From assembly GCA_020853755.1 (NCBI GenBank), contig JADYYG010000031.1:1-64000 (forward strand): DNA of 64,000 nt. The letters are read 5' to 3'. The stretch comes from Dehalococcoidia bacterium (GTDB lineage Bacteria > Chloroflexota > Dehalococcoidia > Tepidiformales > Tepidiformaceae). Shown in pieces: positions 1 to 12,803 of this stretch; the first letter of the stretch is position 1, and each line of letters opens with the position of its first letter. The position numbers were made by a program, and so were the translations under genes. The notes below the pieces were generated by a model that searched no databases, had not been told where the DNA came from, and saw only the letters and a program-made list of their open reading frames with translations.

Positions 1-1
1 C

Positions 2-997
<996 letters not shown>

Positions 998-1013
998 CCC
1001 CGGTGCAACGGGT

Positions 1014-1748
1014 TCAATTGCGCTGGCGGCGGTAGCGGCAGTACACCTCGTTCGTGTCGGGATTCGGCACCGCCCAGACGAGATGGAAATGCGGCAGGGT
1101 CTCGCGGGTGAACGGCTGAGCAGATTCGACCGGCGTCTTCACCCCGTGGCCGCCGACGACGACAGGGCCAAGCGTGAAGAAGAACTCATCAACCACATCG
1201 AGCCGGAACAGTTCGCCGTTCACCGTGGGTCCTCCTTCGACGAGAAGGACGTTCGCGCCAAGGCTCTCCCGCATGTGCCGGAGCATCTCGGGCAGTAGGT
1301 TCTCCGCCGGGAGCGTGACGACGGGCCGCCCGGTCGCTTCGATTGCGGCACGCCGTTCAGCCGGGGCCGAGTCGGCGAGGTAGATGACCGCGTCGAAGTC
1401 CCGGGCCGTGAAAAAGATGCGCTCGAGGGGAAGGTTCCCACTCGCCGAGACCACCGCCGCGATAGGCGACGGCGGCTTGCCACGGCTGATGCGCAGTTGA
1501 TCGAGGATGGGGTCGCCGGTTCGCGAAGACGTCCCGCTGGCACGCAGTGTGTTCGCGCCGTTGAGCACGACATCTGCGTTGACGCGCAGTTCACGCATGA
1601 GCCGTTGGTCGACCTTCGAGCCTATGCCCTGCTCCGTGCCCTCCACCACCACCTTGCCATCGATAGACACCACCATGTTGAGGATGATGTACGGCCGCTC
1701 GGCAGGCGCCGGCAGCAGGTCGAGCGTGGTGTAGTCAGGCTTCGTCAT
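1014..1748 (-). CDS. RibD C-terminal/dihydrofolate reductase-like domain protein (pyrimidine reductase family)
   Basis: MTKPDYTTLDLLPAPAERPYIILNMVVSIDGKV...; RibD_C-like motifs (NMVVSIDGK, LLVEGGPTVNGELF). Internal ATG preferred over the ORF start. Confidence 0.8.
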   Translation of the reverse strand: MTKPDYTTLDLLPAPAERPYIILNMVVSIDGKVVVEGTEQGIGSKVDQRLMRELRVNADVVLNGANTLRASGTSSRTGDPILDQLRISRGKPPSPIAAVVSASGNLPLERIFFTARDFDAVIYLADSAPAERRAAIEATGRPVVTLPAENLLPEMLRHMRESLGANVLLVEGGPTVNGELFRLDVVDEFFFTLGPVVVGGHGVKTPVESAQPFTRETLPHFHLVWAVPNPDTNEVYCRYRRQRN

Positions 1749-1811
1749 AGCAAATGTCCGTGCAGGGTGCTCATTCGATTGAAGCACGCGACGGGAGCGT
1801 TCGCCACGCGC

Positions 1812-2306
1812 TCAGACCGGCGGGACGACGCCCGGGACGAAGTGGGCCGGCCAGCGTTGCTGTTCGAAGGTGTCGGGCACTTCACGGCCCCGGGCGGCGG
1901 TGATTCGCTGCCACGCGACGCCGATATCGACGCCGCCGCGAACCAGCAGCGCGGCCGCCAGCGATGGCCCGCGCCCGACGGTCGCCCAACAGTGGACGGC
2001 GAGGCCCTCGCCCGAATGCAACAGTTCGTGCCAGGCGTCCAGGCAGGGCCGTGCGCGCTCTGGGACCGCAACCTGCAGGTTCCCAACCGGGAAGTGGTGG
2101 AAGGCGAGCCCGGCGGCCGGCGCCAGCTCAGGCACACGCTGCAGCTCCGCCGCGATGACTTCGTCCGGAGTCAGCGCCGAGACGAGATTCCGGTACCCCG
2201 CCGCCGGCAACGCCCGAAGGTCGTCTTCGAGGAACCACCCGGAGCGCGGGCGGCTGCAGAGCGCGAGCTTGCCCGGCCACGGCCCTTCGAGTTCCCAGAT
2301 GTCCAA
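1812..2306 (-). CDS. Protein-tyrosine/dual-specificity phosphatase-like protein
   Basis: CX5R loop HCWATVGRGPS; TTG start directly abuts the hisI stop codon. Confidence 0.75.
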   Translation of the reverse strand: MDIWELEGPWPGKLALCSRPRSGWFLEDDLRALPAAGYRNLVSALTPDEVIAAELQRVPELAPAAGLAFHHFPVGNLQVAVPERARPCLDAWHELLHSGEGLAVHCWATVGRGPSLAAALLVRGGVDIGVAWQRITAARGREVPDTFEQQRWPAHFVPGVVPPV

Positions 2307-2654
2307 CTACGCCTGCTCCGGCAGGTCAGCAGCGGGGTCGAGTGGCCGGTAATAGCAGCTCGTGTTGCCGGTGTGGCAGGCCGGGCCTTGCGGGCGGGCC
2401 TTCACGAGCAGCGAGTTCGCCTCGCAATTCTTGCTGATGGACACGAGTTCGAGCCGGTTCCCGCTCGTGGCGCCCTTCTCCCACAGCTCGTTCCGTGATC
2501 GGCTCCAGAACGTCACGAAGCCCGACGCGTAGGTCCGGGCAATCGACTCACGATTCATCCAGGCCAGCACGAGCACCTCGCCGCTGGCAGCGTCCTGCAC
2601 GACGGCCGGAATGAGGCCATCGGCATCAAATGAAAGGACTGACTGCTCCGACAC
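2307..2654 (-). CDS. hisI: Phosphoribosyl-AMP cyclohydrolase
   Basis: VSEQSVLSFDADGLIPAVVQDAASGEVLVLAWMNRES...FWSRSRNELWEKGATSGN...ACHTGNTSCYYR; GTG start at 2654. Confidence 0.95.
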   Translation of the reverse strand: MSEQSVLSFDADGLIPAVVQDAASGEVLVLAWMNRESIARTYASGFVTFWSRSRNELWEKGATSGNRLELVSISKNCEANSLLVKARPQGPACHTGNTSCYYRPLDPAADLPEQA

Positions 2655-2689
2655 GCTCTGATTGTTTCGTGCGCCGCCTGCTTTGTCGA

Positions 2690-3469
2690 TCAACTCGCTG
2701 CGGGAACCGGACGGATCGGCAGGCCTGCCGCAGCGAGGTGCTCTTTGACCTCGCGGATGGAGTACGTGCCGAAATGGAAGATGCTCGCCGCGAGGACCGC
2801 GCTCGCATGGCCCTCCGCGAGCGCCTTCGTCATATGCTCCGGGCCGCCGGCGCCACCAGACGCGATCACCGGAACAGTCACTGCATCGCTGATCGCCCGC
2901 AGGAGGCCGATGTCGTAGCCGGACTGGTGACCATCGGTGTCCATGCTCGTGACGAGGAGTTCGCCGGCGCCGCGCGTCGCCGCCTCTTTCGCCCATTCCA
3001 CGGCGTCGAGTCCGGTGGGGTTCCGGCCGCCGTGGGTGAACACTTCCCACTGGCCCTTCGAACCGCGCACACGCCGGGCATCAATGGCCACCACGACCGC
3101 CTGGCTCCCGAACCGGTACGCGCCCTCGTTGATCAGTTCAGGCGTCTGGATGGCCGAGGTGTTGATGCTCACCTTCTCCGCGCCGAGTTCCAGCATCACC
3201 TTCATATCGAGTGCAGACCGGATGCCGCCGCCAACCGTGAACGGGATGAACACCTGGTCAGCCGTGGCGGCCACCATGTCGTACGTCGTGCTCCGGTTGT
3301 CGGAAGAAGCGGTGATGTCGAGGAACACCAGTTCGTCTGCGCCCTGCTGTTCGTAAGCCCGCGCGAGTTCGACCGGGTCACCGGCGTCACGCAACTCGAC
3401 AAACGACACGCCTTTAACCACGCGGCCGTTATCGACATCGAAGCAAGGGATGATGCGCCGGGTCAGCAC
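2690..3469 (-). CDS. hisF: Imidazole glycerol phosphate synthase cyclase subunit
   Basis: [23 protein letters not shown]..., [17 protein letters not shown]. Confidence 0.97.
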   Translation of the reverse strand: MLTRRIIPCFDVDNGRVVKGVSFVELRDAGDPVELARAYEQQGADELVFLDITASSDNRSTTYDMVAATADQVFIPFTVGGGIRSALDMKVMLELGAEKVSINTSAIQTPELINEGAYRFGSQAVVVAIDARRVRGSKGQWEVFTHGGRNPTGLDAVEWAKEAATRGAGELLVTSMDTDGHQSGYDIGLLRAISDAVTVPVIASGGAGGPEHMTKALAEGHASAVLAASIFHFGTYSIREVKEHLAAAGLPIRPVPAAS

Positions 3470-3520
3470 ACACTGATTGTCCGGGTGATTGACGCGCTAT
3501 GTCGACTGTGGGCTTGGTGG

Positions 3521-4246
3521 CTACGCGGTGGCCACAGCGGCCAGCGCCTCAGGAAGCGTGAACGCGCGCTCATAGAGAGCCTTCCCCACGATGGCGCCCT
3601 CGCAGCCAATCGCGGCCAGCCGGACAAGGTGCTCCAACCGGGAAACGCCGCCTGATGCAACCACCGCGCACGGCAACGCCGCGACCAGCTCTTCGTACGC
3701 GGCGTAATTCGGCTCCGACAGCATCCCGTCGCGGCTGATGTCGGTGAACATCACTCGGGCTACGCCGGCGTCCGTCATGGCCTTCGCCAGGTCGAGAGCT
3801 CGAACCGTGCTGCTCTCCAGCCATCCATCGGTCTGCACCATCCCATCGCGGGCATCGATCGAAACCACAATGCGCTTCCCGAACTCCGCGACGGCAGCAT
3901 GAACTAGCTCGGGGTTCTTCACCGCGGCGCTGCCGAGTTGCACCTGCCCCGCGCCGTAGCTGAAGGCCGCCCGTACATCTTCGATCCGTCGCATGCCCCC
4001 GGAGACCTCGACCGGCACATCGACTGCCGAGCATATGGCAGCCATCACCTCGGACTGGGCCGGGCGGCCGTCCTTCGCGCCGTCGAGGTCCACCACGTGA
4101 ATGCGCGGCGCGCCGAGCGCAGCCCACTGCTTCGCCACGGCTACCGGGTCGCCGGGGTACGTCGTCTCCTTCCCGTAGTCACCCTGGAGAAGGCGTACGC
4201 AGCGGCCGCCGCGGAGGTCGATTGCCGGGATGACTTCGAAGCTCAC
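3521..4246 (-). CDS. hisA: 1-(5-phosphoribosyl)-5-[(5-phosphoribosylamino)methylideneamino]imidazole-4-carboxamide isomerase
   Basis: VSFEVIPAIDLRGGRCVRLLQGDY...VEVSGGMR...FTDISRDGML; GTG start at 4246 overlaps hisH by 4 nt. Confidence 0.96.
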   Translation of the reverse strand: MSFEVIPAIDLRGGRCVRLLQGDYGKETTYPGDPVAVAKQWAALGAPRIHVVDLDGAKDGRPAQSEVMAAICSAVDVPVEVSGGMRRIEDVRAAFSYGAGQVQLGSAAVKNPELVHAAVAEFGKRIVVSIDARDGMVQTDGWLESSTVRALDLAKAMTDAGVARVMFTDISRDGMLSEPNYAAYEELVAALPCAVVASGGVSRLEHLVRLAAIGCEGAIVGKALYERAFTLPEALAAVATA

Positions 4247-4902
4247 GTGGCGGCGGGGACCGGGCTGGAGGCGGTGCTCAGACGCCGCGCCCATTCCACG
4301 AAGTTGCGGTAGATGCGCAGCCCCAGTTCGCCGCTTTTCTCGGGATGGAACTGTGTGGCTACAAGGTGGCCACGTGCCAGAACACTCGGAAAACGTACGC
4401 CGTACTCCGTTTCGCCCAGGGCGAGCGACGCGTCGGAAACGGTGGGGTGATAGCTGTGGACGAAGTAGAAGTAGCTCCCGCTCGGGACGCCCTCGACGAC
4501 CGGGTGTTCGCGCAGCCACTCCACCGTGTTCCAGCCCATGTGCGGGACTTTCCGGTCCGGCGACGGCTCGAACCGGCGCACTTCGCCCGGCAAAACCCCC
4601 AGGCACGGCGTGTCGCCTTCTTCGGAGCGCAGCAGGAGCGCCTGCATGCCCATGCAGACACCGAGAAACGGCCGGTCCGCGGCGATGTACTCGAGGATCG
4701 GCTCAACGAGGCCACGTTCGCTCAGCTTCGCCATCGTATCGGCGGCGGCGCCGACTCCAGGAAGCACAAGCGCACCGGCCCGGTCGATATCAGCCGGGTC
4801 TGCGCTGACCACCGGCTCGGCGCCCACGTGCCCAAGCGCGCGGGAGACGCTGCGCAGATTCCCCGCGTCATAGTCGATCACCACTACCGGCCCGTGCGTC
4901 AT
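4243..4902 (-). CDS. hisH: Imidazole glycerol phosphate synthase glutaminase subunit
   Basis: VVVIDYDAGNLRSV, LPGVGA, FLGVCMGMQ nucleophile Cys, FHPEKSG. Confidence 0.96.
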   Translation of the reverse strand: MTHGPVVVIDYDAGNLRSVSRALGHVGAEPVVSADPADIDRAGALVLPGVGAAADTMAKLSERGLVEPILEYIAADRPFLGVCMGMQALLLRSEEGDTPCLGVLPGEVRRFEPSPDRKVPHMGWNTVEWLREHPVVEGVPSGSYFYFVHSYHPTVSDASLALGETEYGVRFPSVLARGHLVATQFHPEKSGELGLRIYRNFVEWARRLSTASSPVPAAT

Positions 4903-4904
4903 GA

Positions 4905-7076
<2,172 letters not shown>

Positions 7077-7141
7077 AAAAAGGTATCCACCAAACACCAA
7101 CCACAAACTTTCATGGATTCGCCCGGCGGGGTTATGGCGCG

Positions 7142-7147
7142 TATACT
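7142..7147 (+). promoter_or_regulatory. Putative -10 element (TATACT) upstream of mreB
   Basis: TATACT immediately before the hairpin at 7154; no clear -35. Confidence 0.4.
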
Positions 7148-7153
7148 GAGCAG

Positions 7154-7183
7154 GCCGCCGGCGGTTTCGCTGGCGGCGCTTTT
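7154..7183 (+). terminator. Rho-independent-like hairpin between ligA and mreB
   Basis: GCCGCCgGCG-GTTT-CGCtGGCGGC stem followed by GCTTTT. Confidence 0.55.
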
Positions 7184-7204
7184 GACGACGGCAGGTTCCC
7201 GCCT

Positions 7205-8266
7205 TTGGCGTTCTTCAATCCACTGAATGGCCTCTTTGGGTTTCTCTCTCACGACATCGCGATCGACCTCGGGACCGCGAACACCCTCGTGATGGTCAAG
7301 GGCCGCGGCATCGTCATCGACGAGCCATCCGTAGTCGCCATCGACCGCACTACGAAGAAGATCCTCGCCATCGGCGCCGAAGCGAAGCGCATGGTCGGCC
7401 GAACGCCGGCCAACATCATCGCCGTCCGCCCACTCCGCGACGGCGTTATCTCCGACTTCGAAGTAACCGAGAAGATGCTCAGCTACTTCATCCGGGCGGT
7501 GCATGACCGCAGCTTCCTCGCCCAGCCGCGTGTTGTCGTCGGCATCCCTTCGGGTGTCACCGAGGTGGAGAAGCGGGCCGTCCACGACGCTGCGCTCAAC
7601 GCGGGGGCGCGCAGTTGCTTCCTCATCGAAGAGCCGATGGCAGCCGCTATCGGCGCCGGGCTGCCGGTCATGGAAGCCGCCGGCTGCATGATCGTCGACA
7701 TCGGCGGCGGCACCACCGAGGTCGCCGTCATCTCCCTCGGCGGCATGGTCGTCAGCACCTCTATCCGCGTGGCTGGCGACGAAATGGACCAGGACATCAT
7801 CGCCTACGCGCGCCAGGTGCATAACCTCCTCATCGGCGAACGCACGGCCGAGGAGATCAAGAAACTCGCCGGTTCGGCCGCCCCGCTCGACCCTGAAGAG
7901 ACCATCGACATTCGCGGCCGCGACCTGGCGACCGGCCTTCCTAAGTCCGTCGAGGTCAGCACGGTCGAAATCCGCGATGCGCTCGCGGGCTCCATCAGCG
8001 CGATCGTCGAGGCGGTCCGCTCATCCATCGAAGTGACGCCGCCGGAACTGGTCTCCGACCTGATGGCCCATGGCATCGCCCTCGCCGGGGGCGGGGCCAT
8101 GCTTCGCGGTCTCGACCGGCGGCTCAGCCAGGAGACGCGCTTCCCGGTGTATGTCTCCGAAGACCCGCTCCTTTGCGTCGTGCGGGGCGCGGGGGAAGTG
8201 CTCGAAGAAACCGAAATGCTCAATAAGGTGCAGTCCCAATTGGCCTCGCGGCGGCCGGGGCGATAG
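7205..8266 (+). CDS. mreB: Rod shape-determining protein MreB
   Basis: DIAIDLGTANTLVMVKGRGIVIDEPSVVAID..., ESxMAAAIGAGLP, DIGGGTTEVAVISLGG; TTG start. Confidence 0.97.
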   Translation: MAFFNPLNGLFGFLSHDIAIDLGTANTLVMVKGRGIVIDEPSVVAIDRTTKKILAIGAEAKRMVGRTPANIIAVRPLRDGVISDFEVTEKMLSYFIRAVHDRSFLAQPRVVVGIPSGVTEVEKRAVHDAALNAGARSCFLIEEPMAAAIGAGLPVMEAAGCMIVDIGGGTTEVAVISLGGMVVSTSIRVAGDEMDQDIIAYARQVHNLLIGERTAEEIKKLAGSAAPLDPEETIDIRGRDLATGLPKSVEVSTVEIRDALAGSISAIVEAVRSSIEVTPPELVSDLMAHGIALAGGGAMLRGLDRRLSQETRFPVYVSEDPLLCVVRGAGEVLEETEMLNKVQSQLASRRPGR

Positions 8267-8293
8267 CATCGGGGCGCGCCCCGGAGTGATCAC

Positions 8294-9121
8294 ATGCTGA
8301 TCTTCCAACGGTATTCGTGGTGGGTTGCGGCCATGGTTGGGCTGGCGCTGCTGCTTGCTGTCGTGGGCCAGGTCGGTGTGCTGAGCCCGGTACAAGGCCT
8401 CTTCCTCAATGTCGCATCGCCCTTCGAGAAGGTCCTGAACGGCACGTTCCGGCCGATCGCGGGATTGCTTTCGAACGCTGGCGAAGTCGGCGCCATCCGT
8501 GACGAGAATAGTCGCCTGCGCCTCGAGAACGAGGACCTTCGCAACCAGATCGCCGAACTCCAGCAGAACGCCGCCCAGATCGACGACCTGCGCGAGGCGC
8601 TGAACCTCACTCAGGGCGACAAGAGCGTCCAGTACCTCGCGGGCAGCATCGTCCACCGCGACGCCTCGCCCTTTACCGACGTCGTGACCATCGACCGCGG
8701 CAGCGGCGACGGCCTCCAGGTCGGCATGGTGGTGCTCTCCACGAAGGGCACGCTCATGGGCAAGATCACCAAGGTGACGAAGACGAACGCCTTCGTCCGC
8801 CTCATCACCGATACCCAGAGCCGGGTCACCGCCGAAGTCCTCGGCACCGGCGCCGACGGCAGTGTGCGAGGCACGCCCGGCCGTGGCCTTTCGTTCGACC
8901 TCGCCCAGGGAGAGATCGCGGTGGGTGACACGCTGATCACGGCAGGGCTTGGCGGCAGCTACCCGCGCGGTCTTCCCATCGGGCGCGTCACATCCGTCTC
9001 GGGTTCGAACCAGGACCTCTACAAGAAGGTCACCCTGGAACCGGGCGTGCGCATCTCCACGGCTGAGACCGTGCTCGTGCTCACCAGCTTCATCCCGGAA
9101 ACGCTGGACCTGACGCCATGA
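8294..9121 (+). CDS. mreC: Rod shape-determining protein MreC
   Basis: N-terminal TM, coiled coil and MreC beta domain; position between mreB and mreD. Confidence 0.92.
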   Translation: MLIFQRYSWWVAAMVGLALLLAVVGQVGVLSPVQGLFLNVASPFEKVLNGTFRPIAGLLSNAGEVGAIRDENSRLRLENEDLRNQIAELQQNAAQIDDLREALNLTQGDKSVQYLAGSIVHRDASPFTDVVTIDRGSGDGLQVGMVVLSTKGTLMGKITKVTKTNAFVRLITDTQSRVTAEVLGTGADGSVRGTPGRGLSFDLAQGEIAVGDTLITAGLGGSYPRGLPIGRVTSVSGSNQDLYKKVTLEPGVRISTAETVLVLTSFIPETLDLTP

Positions 9122-9642
9122 AAGGCGCTGCGTCCGTGCTCGCAGCGATCGTCGCGGCGATGGCGCAGGTCACCGTGGCGCCGCTCTTCCCCTTATCCGC
9201 TGCGGTGCCCGATTTCGTCCTCCTCGTACTCGTGGTGGTGGCCGCATTCGGCAGTCCCCGCCGCGCGATGGTCTGCGTGCCGGTGGCAGCCATCGCCTAC
9301 GGTTTCCTCTCGGATCGTTCGCCAGCCCTCCTGCTGATGGCCTACCTTCCGCTGCTGCCGCTCGGCCTCTACCTCGAAGAAGCGCAGATACCACTGAACC
9401 ACTACGCGCGGACGCTTGCCGCCACGCTGCTGACTGGCCTCTGGATGCGCGGGCTGCTCATGCTGGGGCCGCTGCTCGGCGGCGCCGACGCCTCATTCGG
9501 CGCTGTGGCCGGCCAGGTCCTGATCCCCGGCCTTTTCCTTGACTTCGTTTTACTGAGTGTCGTTTACGTACCGCTTCGCCTTATAGGATGGAGCGGCCAG
9601 GGGATGTCGCTTCAGCGCGGCACGTACTACTCAAGCCTATGA
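9118..9642 (+). CDS. mreD: Rod shape-determining protein MreD
   Basis: Hydrophobic multi-TM protein directly downstream of mreC with 4-nt overlap. Confidence 0.85.
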   Translation: MKGAASVLAAIVAAMAQVTVAPLFPLSAAVPDFVLLVLVVVAAFGSPRRAMVCVPVAAIAYGFLSDRSPALLLMAYLPLLPLGLYLEEAQIPLNHYARTLAATLLTGLWMRGLLMLGPLLGGADASFGAVAGQVLIPGLFLDFVLLSVVYVPLRLIGWSGQGMSLQRGTYYSSL

Positions 9643-11567
9643 GCATCCTCGACGAAGGCTTCCGAGCACCCGGCGGGACGAGCCGGAACCGGCCCCATGG
9701 GAACATGGCGGTGCTGCGCATCGCCATCCTTGTTGCCTTCGTCGTCCTCGGCGCGCGCCTGGCCAAGATGCAGATTGTCGACGGCGCGGAGTACGCCCAG
9801 CGCTCGCGCGAGAACCACATCGTCCAGAAGAACATCCTGCCGACACGCGGCCTCATTACCGACCGCAACGGGGAGCCGCTGGTTGAGAACGTCGGTGTCT
9901 ACTCGGCCCAGATCCTTCCCCAGTTGCTCCCCGAGAAAGAGACCGACCGTTACCAGATCTACCTCAAGATCCAGAGTCTGCTCGGCGTGTCCCCGGTCGA
10001 GACCAAGGCCCGGGTTGACGATGCGATTGCGGCGGGCAAGGACTACATCGCGATCACTGTGGCCAACAACCTCCCGAAGGAGAAAGCCCTCGCGCTGGAC
10101 GAAGCCTCCGTCGACATGCCGGGCGTCTCACTCGCCATCACGCCGGGCCGGGAGTACATCGGCGGTGAAGAATTCAGCCACATCCTGGGCTACATCGGCC
10201 CGCAGTTCGCTGAGGATGCTGCCCGCCTCAAAGGTCAGAACTACCAGCTCAACGAGCCGATCGGAAAGGACGGGCTCGAAAAGCAGTACGAATCGGACCT
10301 GCGCGGCACGGCCGGCTTCACGGCGGTCGAGCAGGACGCATACGGGCGCCAGATCCAGGCGCTCCAGTCCCGCGACCCGGTTCCGGGGAACAGCCTGAAA
10401 CTCGCCATCGATGCGGGTCTGCAGAAGTACATCGGCGAACTCCTCCAGGACTCGCTGCCCGACACCACCGGCGTCTGGGGCGACGCAACCGTCGCGGCCG
10501 CCGTTGTCATGGACCCGTTCACCGGCGAGATCCTCGCGATGAACTCTGTGCCTACCTACGACAACAACATCTGGGCGGAGAGCAAGGACCGGAGCGATGA
10601 ACTCGACCGCCTCGTCCACGACGAAAAGACCCACACGCTCCTGAACAAGGCCCTTTCGGCGGCGGCGCCTGGGTCGACCTTCAAGCTCGTCACCGCCAGC
10701 GCGGGGCTCGAAGAGGGCAACGTCACCGCGAACACCACGCGCTACATCCCCAAGACGCTCGAGTTCAAGGGCGAAAACGGCGAACTCTACCCGCTCGAAG
10801 ACTGGCGCCAGCACGGGACCATCAGCCTGATTGATGCCATCGCCTGGTCGTCGAACATCTACATGTTCGAAATCGCCGGCGGGCTGCCCCAGGAACGCAT
10901 CCCCGGCCTCGGGAAAGACCCGGAGACCTCAGCTGTCATCCTCGCCAGCTGGGCGCGGAACTTCGGCTTCGGCCAGCCAACCGGCATCGACCTCGAAGGC
11001 GAAGCGAGCGGCCGGATCCCAACGCCAGACTGGAAACGCCGCATCTTTTCCGGGCCCGAGTTCAATCCGTCCGACCGCGAATGGTTCATCGCCGACACCT
11101 ATTTCACGGCCATCGGGCAGGGGTCGGTCCTGGCCACGCCGCTCCAGGTGACGCGGATGACCGCCGCTATCGCTAACGGCGGCAAACTGGTCACACCCCA
11201 CATCGTTGACTCCGTCATTGCCCCGGACGGTACTACCGTCCGCAAGATCGAGACGTCGTACCGAGACGTCGGCCTGAAGAAGTCGACCATCGACACCGTG
11301 CGCCAGGGCATGTGGGGTTCGGTGAACTACGGCGCCGGCGCCCGGGCGAACATCCCCCAGGCTGTCGTGGCCGGGAAAACGGGTACCGCCGAGTTCTTCA
11401 AGCCAGATGGGACGAAGTCCCAGCACGCCTGGTTCACCGGCTACGCCCCGTTCGACAACCCCGAAGTCGTGGTGACCGTCTACTTCGACATCGGTGTCGG
11501 CGGCGACAAGGCGGCACCAACGGCCGCGAAGATCCTCGAATACTACTTCGACCACGTGAAGCGATGA
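9639..11567 (+). CDS. mrdA: Penicillin-binding protein 2 (elongasome transpeptidase)
   Basis: PGSTFK (SxxK), SSN, KTGTAE motifs; followed by rodA. Confidence 0.94.
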   Translation: MSILDEGFRAPGGTSRNRPHGNMAVLRIAILVAFVVLGARLAKMQIVDGAEYAQRSRENHIVQKNILPTRGLITDRNGEPLVENVGVYSAQILPQLLPEKETDRYQIYLKIQSLLGVSPVETKARVDDAIAAGKDYIAITVANNLPKEKALALDEASVDMPGVSLAITPGREYIGGEEFSHILGYIGPQFAEDAARLKGQNYQLNEPIGKDGLEKQYESDLRGTAGFTAVEQDAYGRQIQALQSRDPVPGNSLKLAIDAGLQKYIGELLQDSLPDTTGVWGDATVAAAVVMDPFTGEILAMNSVPTYDNNIWAESKDRSDELDRLVHDEKTHTLLNKALSAAAPGSTFKLVTASAGLEEGNVTANTTRYIPKTLEFKGENGELYPLEDWRQHGTISLIDAIAWSSNIYMFEIAGGLPQERIPGLGKDPETSAVILASWARNFGFGQPTGIDLEGEASGRIPTPDWKRRIFSGPEFNPSDREWFIADTYFTAIGQGSVLATPLQVTRMTAAIANGGKLVTPHIVDSVIAPDGTTVRKIETSYRDVGLKKSTIDTVRQGMWGSVNYGAGARANIPQAVVAGKTGTAEFFKPDGTKSQHAWFTGYAPFDNPEVVVTVYFDIGVGGDKAAPTAAKILEYYFDHVKR

Positions 11568-12727
11568 GCAGCGTCACCTACGGCTACGGCGGCAGCGCAC
11601 GAACCTCGGCGAGCGTCTGGCGAGGCTGGGACCGCTTCGACTACGTGATGGTCGCCACGGCCCTGGCGCTCGTTGCCGTGGGCCTCGTGCTCATCTACAG
11701 CGGTTCGCTGTCGTTCTACGAGGGTCCGCTCGCCAGTTTCCAGAGCCCGGTGTTCAAGCAGGTCATCTTCGCCTGCATCGGCATCGCCGGGATGCTCGCC
11801 GTCTCGAAGTTCGACTACCACTACCTGACGCACTACGCGTGGGTGCTGTACGGCATCGGCTGCGTCTCGCTCGTCGCTATCCTCGCCATCGGCCAGACAG
11901 CGTTCGGCTCGACTCGCTGGTTCGACCTCGGCCCCATCCAGGTCCAGCCATCCGAGTTCGCCAAGCTTGCGACCATCCTCGCCCTGGCTCGCTACTTCAG
12001 CGAACACGGCGGCGACGCCCGCGAGGTCCGCTCACTCCTCATTTCACTCGTCATCGTTGCTCCGGTGGCTGGCCTCGTGTTCGTCGAACCTGACCTTGGC
12101 ACGAGCATCGTCTTCTTCGCCATCTGGCTCGGCATCGTGGTCGTTGCCGGGGTGAAAACGAGCCACCTGATCGTCATGGGGGCGATCTTCATCGCCGTCT
12201 TCCCGTTCCTCTGGACCTTCGCGATAGCCGACTACCAGGTCGAACGCGTTTCGGTGCTGGTGGACTCGAACGAAGACGCGCTCGGCGCCGGCTACAACGT
12301 GAACCAGTCGAAGATCGCCGTCGGCTCCGGCGAATGGCTCGGCAAGGGGTTCACCAACGGTGACCAGACTCAGCTCGGTTACCTGAAGGTCGCCACGAAG
12401 GACTTCATCTTCAGCCTGCTGAGCGAGGAGTTCGGTTTTGCGGGCTGCATGGTGGTCTTCGGGCTGTTCATCCTGCTCCTGATGCGGGGGGTCCGCGCGG
12501 CGCAGATCGCTGGTGACACGGCGGGCCAGCTTGTGGCCGTTGGTATCGTTATGTTGATCTTGATGCAGACGTTCATCAACGTCGCCGTCAACCTCAGCAT
12601 CTTCCCGGTCACCGGCGTGCCGCTGCCGTTCATCAGCCAGGGCGGTTCGTCGCTCGTCAGCCTCTTTATCTCGCTCGGTATCCTTCAGAGTATCGTCATG
12701 CGGCACCGGGCCTACCGCCAGACCTGA
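11564..12727 (+). CDS. rodA: RodA/FtsW/SpoVE family glycosyltransferase
   Basis: SEDS family multi-TM, FVEPDLGTS, PFISQGGSS; ATGA overlap with mrdA. Confidence 0.93.
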   Translation: MSSVTYGYGGSARTSASVWRGWDRFDYVMVATALALVAVGLVLIYSGSLSFYEGPLASFQSPVFKQVIFACIGIAGMLAVSKFDYHYLTHYAWVLYGIGCVSLVAILAIGQTAFGSTRWFDLGPIQVQPSEFAKLATILALARYFSEHGGDAREVRSLLISLVIVAPVAGLVFVEPDLGTSIVFFAIWLGIVVVAGVKTSHLIVMGAIFIAVFPFLWTFAIADYQVERVSVLVDSNEDALGAGYNVNQSKIAVGSGEWLGKGFTNGDQTQLGYLKVATKDFIFSLLSEEFGFAGCMVVFGLFILLLMRGVRAAQIAGDTAGQLVAVGIVMLILMQTFINVAVNLSIFPVTGVPLPFISQGGSSLVSLFISLGILQSIVMRHRAYRQT

Positions 12728-12803
12728 CCTCGAACGCGACACGAGATGTCGCGATGGCCAGCAACGATCGACGGCTCGCGCCAACTGGCGCCGGAGGAAA
12801 TCA

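Noticed and set aside
12736-12752. GCGACA-CGAGA-TGTCGC hairpin after rodA
   Set aside because: Short stem, no U-tract and no conserved context; too weak to call a terminator.
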